This document shows positions 61,517 through 64,000 of a stretch of DNA of 64,000 bases, in pieces. The first letter of the stretch is position 1. Each line of letters starts with the position of its first letter. Source of the DNA: Purpureocillium takamizusanense (lineage: Eukaryota; Ascomycota; Sordariomycetes; Hypocreales; Ophiocordycipitaceae). The notes below the pieces were generated by a model, which worked only from the letters and a program-made list of their open reading frames with translations, was not told the origin of the DNA and searched no databases. The stretch lies in contig NC_063071.1 of the NCBI RefSeq assembly GCF_022605165.1, positions 2,418,001 to 2,482,000 of the forward strand. Direction: 5' to 3'. A program made the position numbers and the translations under genes.

Positions 61517-61949
61517 ATATATTATAAAATCGTTTAAATACTAGCGATATTATACTAAGGGGGTAATAAGCCTTATTAAAGTCTTATTAGACTATTATAA
61601 CCTTTAGATATTTATAAGCTAAGTATAGCTAAATAAGAGGTAGGTATAATAGTATATATATAGCTTTAGCGCTATTTAACCTTATAATTAAATAGTATTT
61701 AGGGAAAAGTAACTTTATAAATAGGCTATTAAGAAGGCTTAATTATATTAGCGAAACGCTAGTAAATACCTATTTACTATTAGATTTATAGAACTAGTTA
61801 ATAGCCGTTAAAGAACTAATAATAGGGGTAATATATTATAGGGGATAAAGTAAAGAGTTAATAAAGGAATAATATTCCTTTATCTTAAATTAGGGCTAAC
61901 CCCCTTACCGTATTAAAGACCCCTAAACTTAGCTATTAAGCGAGGAAAC

Positions 61950-62345
61950 GTATTATAAAAAAGAGGGATAAAGGTAAAAGAAAGTAAAGATAATAAGGAA
62001 ATAGGAATATATAGAGATAAAAGGGGTAATAATAATAGAAAGATAAAATAGGTAGTTAACATAGTAAAGTAATTTAATTACTTAATTTTTTTTTATCTCG
62101 TTTAGACTAAGAGGTAACGGTCTTATATATAATAAAATAGATATAGCCTTTAATTTAATTATCTATATTAGTCTATATAATATAACTATATAATATAACT
62201 ATATAATATAACTATATCATATAACTATATTATTAGTCTATATAACTATATAATATAACTATATAATATAACTATATATTATATAACTATATACTATAAC
62301 TATATACTATAACTATATAATATAACTATATATTATATAACTATA
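61950..62345 (+). repeat. Dispersed repeat family R1, copy B (strongly mutated)
   Basis: It aligns by eye with copy A (AAAGAGGGATAAAGG..., GGTAACGGTCTTATATATAA, then AT repeats), but most TG and CA words have become TA. It ends in a degenerate AACTATATAAT minisatellite. Confidence 0.65.
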
Positions 62346-62364
62346 TACTATAGATAAAATATCC

Positions 62365-62772
62365 CGACGGGTATTTAATAAATATCCGACGGATATTTAT
62401 ATAAGAGACTAGGCGATAATAGGTATAGTCCTAATTACTATATAGAGACTAGACCCGACTAGCCTTATTAAGGTTCTAGCTATAACGCTATGCTAAATTT
62501 AGCTATAGGTCTAGACTTAAGACTAAAGCTACGCTAAATTTAGCTATACTTAGCTATATTCAGCTATAATGCCAAGCTGAAAAATAGTATTAGACCGACG
62601 GATAGATAATCAGACCGAAGGCCGAGTCTATTTTATTATATATAGGGCTATTGCCTCCCAGTCTAGATGAGATAGAAGATTAAGCAATTTTAATTACCTT
62701 TACTGTCTCTATATATCCCTATTTCCTTGTTATCTTTACCTTCCTCTGCCTTTATCCCTCTTTCTTATACTT
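62365..62772 (-). repeat. Dispersed repeat family R1, copy C (inverted)
   Basis: Reverse-complement copy of the family. It includes GCCAAGCTGAAAAATAG, ACCGACGGATAGATAATCAG, GGCCGAGTCTATTTTATTAT, TTGCCTCCCAGTCTAG and a pyrimidine-rich tail. Copies B and C face each other and form a large imperfect palindrome centred near 62350. Confidence 0.7.
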
Positions 62773-62927
62773 ATATACCCTTAAGCTACTATAATATTAA
62801 AACTTAATAGTAAATACCCTTACTTACTTCCTTATTTAAGCGCGAAATAATTACGAGTTATTAATAAAGTAATTATATTATATAAGCGAGAAATTAACTA
62901 AAAGGGCGCCTTAAAGATTTATTCTTA

Positions 62928-63045
62928 ATAATTAAGAAAATAATAAAGGAAAGCTATAAAAGGAAGATTAATAAAGGAAAGATTAATAAAAGAAAGATCG
63001 ATAAAAGAAAGATAATAAAAAAAAGATAATAAAGGAAAACCCTAA
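62928..63045 (+). repeat. Purine-rich tandem repeat (GAAAGATNAATAAA type)
   Basis: A run of related 12-15 bp units such as AATAAAGGAAAG and GATAAAAGAAAG lies between repeat copies C and D. One strand is almost free of pyrimidines other than T. Confidence 0.7.
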
Positions 63046-63429
63046 AATAAGAGACTTATAAAGGTAGGCTAAAATACCTTAGAAACCCCTATAATGAAAC
63101 GCTATAAGATAGCGGAATCTCCTTATAAATATCGTCGAAACGATTAGCTATTAAATACTTAAAATCGATAATTATAGTTTTAATATTATTAATAAATAAT
63201 ATCTTTACTATAATCTAACTTATATAACCTATATCTCTATCGAATAGCTAAAGGGTAATATACCTCTTTTAAAGGCTTATATCGTCTTAGCTAGCTTATA
63301 TAAGAATATTAGTAATTCGCTATAGAAATAGTTATAATAATATATTACTTACTTAAAGGCTAGGATATAGAAATATACCTATAAGAAAAAAGCGGCGTAA
63401 TATCTCTAAAGTAGACGCCTAAATACGCT

Positions 63430-64000
63430 ACTATTAGTCTATATATATAATATAACTATATATATAATATAACTATATATATAATATAACTATATATATA
63501 ATATAACTATATATATAATATAACTATATATATAATATAACTATATATATAATATAACTATATATATAATATAACTATATATATAATATAACTATATATA
63601 TAATATAACTATATATATAATATAACTATATATTATAGTGCCTAGATAAATATTTATCTAGTTTAAATACCTAGATAAACATTTATCTAACTAATAGTTA
63701 TATTTTATACCTAGGTAAATATTTATCCTATATATATTATAGCCGGATAAATATTTATCCAGAATTTTATAATAGCGGCTAGTCTATTATGCCGACGGCT
63801 AGTCTATTATACCGACTTTAGCGTATAAGACTAAAGCCACGCTGAATTCAGCTATAGGTCTAGACTGAAGACTAAAGCCACGCTGAATTCAGCTATATTC
63901 AGCTATATTCAGCTATAACGCCAAGCTGAAAAATAGTATTAGACCGACGGATAGATAATCAGACCGAAGGCCGAGTCTATTTTATTATATATAGGGCTGT
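63430..64000 (-). repeat. Dispersed repeat family R1, copy D (inverted, cut by window edge)
   Basis: Nearly identical reverse complement of copy A. It starts with about 11.6 units of the 17-bp AT minisatellite, then GATAAATATTTATCTAG, the doubled CACGCTGAATTCAGCTATA and AGACCGACGGATAGATAATC, and runs off the edge at GGGCTGT. TG and CA words are kept, so it is a young copy. Confidence 0.75.

Larger units (their letters stand above)
53131..64000. repeat. AT-rich, RIP-like repeat block
   Basis: Base composition changes abruptly at about 53130 from GC-rich genic DNA to AT-rich DNA that runs to the window edge. Outside a few younger inserts, TG and CA dinucleotides are nearly absent while TA is greatly enriched. 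Many 60-base stretches (for example 53761-53820) have neither TG nor CA. CG and GC survive in islands such as 54600-54900. That is the expected product of repeat-induced point mutation acting on CpA. I see no open frame of 60 codons or more. The block is made of the inverted-repeat elements and dispersed repeats listed separately and is probably constitutive heterochromatin. Confidence 0.9.

Noticed and set aside
53131..64000. Search for a CRISPR array, prophage or bacterial island in the repeat block
   Set aside because: The repeats are AT-rich inverted and tandem units without spacer structure, and the neighbouring genes are spliced fungal genes.

Overview
This window is nuclear DNA of a filamentous ascomycete, most likely a member of the Sordariomycetes and probably of the order Hypocreales. 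The genes have short introns of 46 to 124 nt, mostly GT-AG with CTAAC or CTGAC branch sites. The gene set is fungal: class V myosin with a DIL domain, WAPL, TFIIIC B-block subunit, MUB1 and P5B ATPase. The right-hand AT-rich block lacks TG and CA dinucleotides, as repeat-induced point mutation (RIP) leaves them. The Hypocreales guess rests on a tiny a-factor-type pheromone gene whose product ends WLGCTVM.

Layout. About 53 kb is gene-bearing and carries 18 protein genes. From left to right: MUB1/SamB (884-2761, +), EBP2 (3784-5118, -), a 26-residue lipopeptide mating pheromone precursor (6336-6416, -), a gene-poor 3.7 kb, a CCDC137-like basic nucleolar-type protein (10080-11088, +), TFIIIC subunit TFC3 (11590-17170, +), a UBE2J-type tail-anchored E2 (17541-18650, -), a 50-residue complex I NDUFB2-like subunit (19705-20058, +), a cyclopropane-fatty-acid-synthase-family methyltransferase (20174-21446, -), a P5B ATPase (21983-26706, -), NAP1 (28256-29727, +), D-3-phosphoglycerate dehydrogenase (32202-34117, +), class V myosin (36124-41147, +), adenylate kinase FAP7 (42115-42802, +), ITPase HAM1 (43280-44214, +), a C78/ZUP1-like cysteine peptidase (44273 to about 45618 or beyond, -), cytosolic seryl-tRNA synthetase (46395-48137, -), Rheb GTPase (48821-49512, -) and WAPL (50611-52975, -). 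These are housekeeping genes and form no obvious biosynthetic cluster.

From about 53130 to the right edge the DNA is an AT-rich repeat block with no open frame of 60 codons or more. It holds four terminal-inverted-repeat elements (54486-55175, 55264-59146, 59575-60600, 60707-61516). A 198-bp apparent solo LTR with a 5-bp target duplication (59838-60035) lies inside the third. A second repeat family is present in direct and inverted copies (about 57248-57855, 61950-62345, 62365-62772, 63430-64000) and carries a 17-bp minisatellite of differing copy number. The transition to this block lies only about 155 bp upstream of the WAPL start codon.

Exon coordinates were derived by eye from splice motifs and reading frame. 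Most are checked by frame sums and by family conservation across the junctions. The exceptions are the 5' ends of the C78 peptidase, the P5B ATPase and the methyltransferase, which are marked as uncertain.
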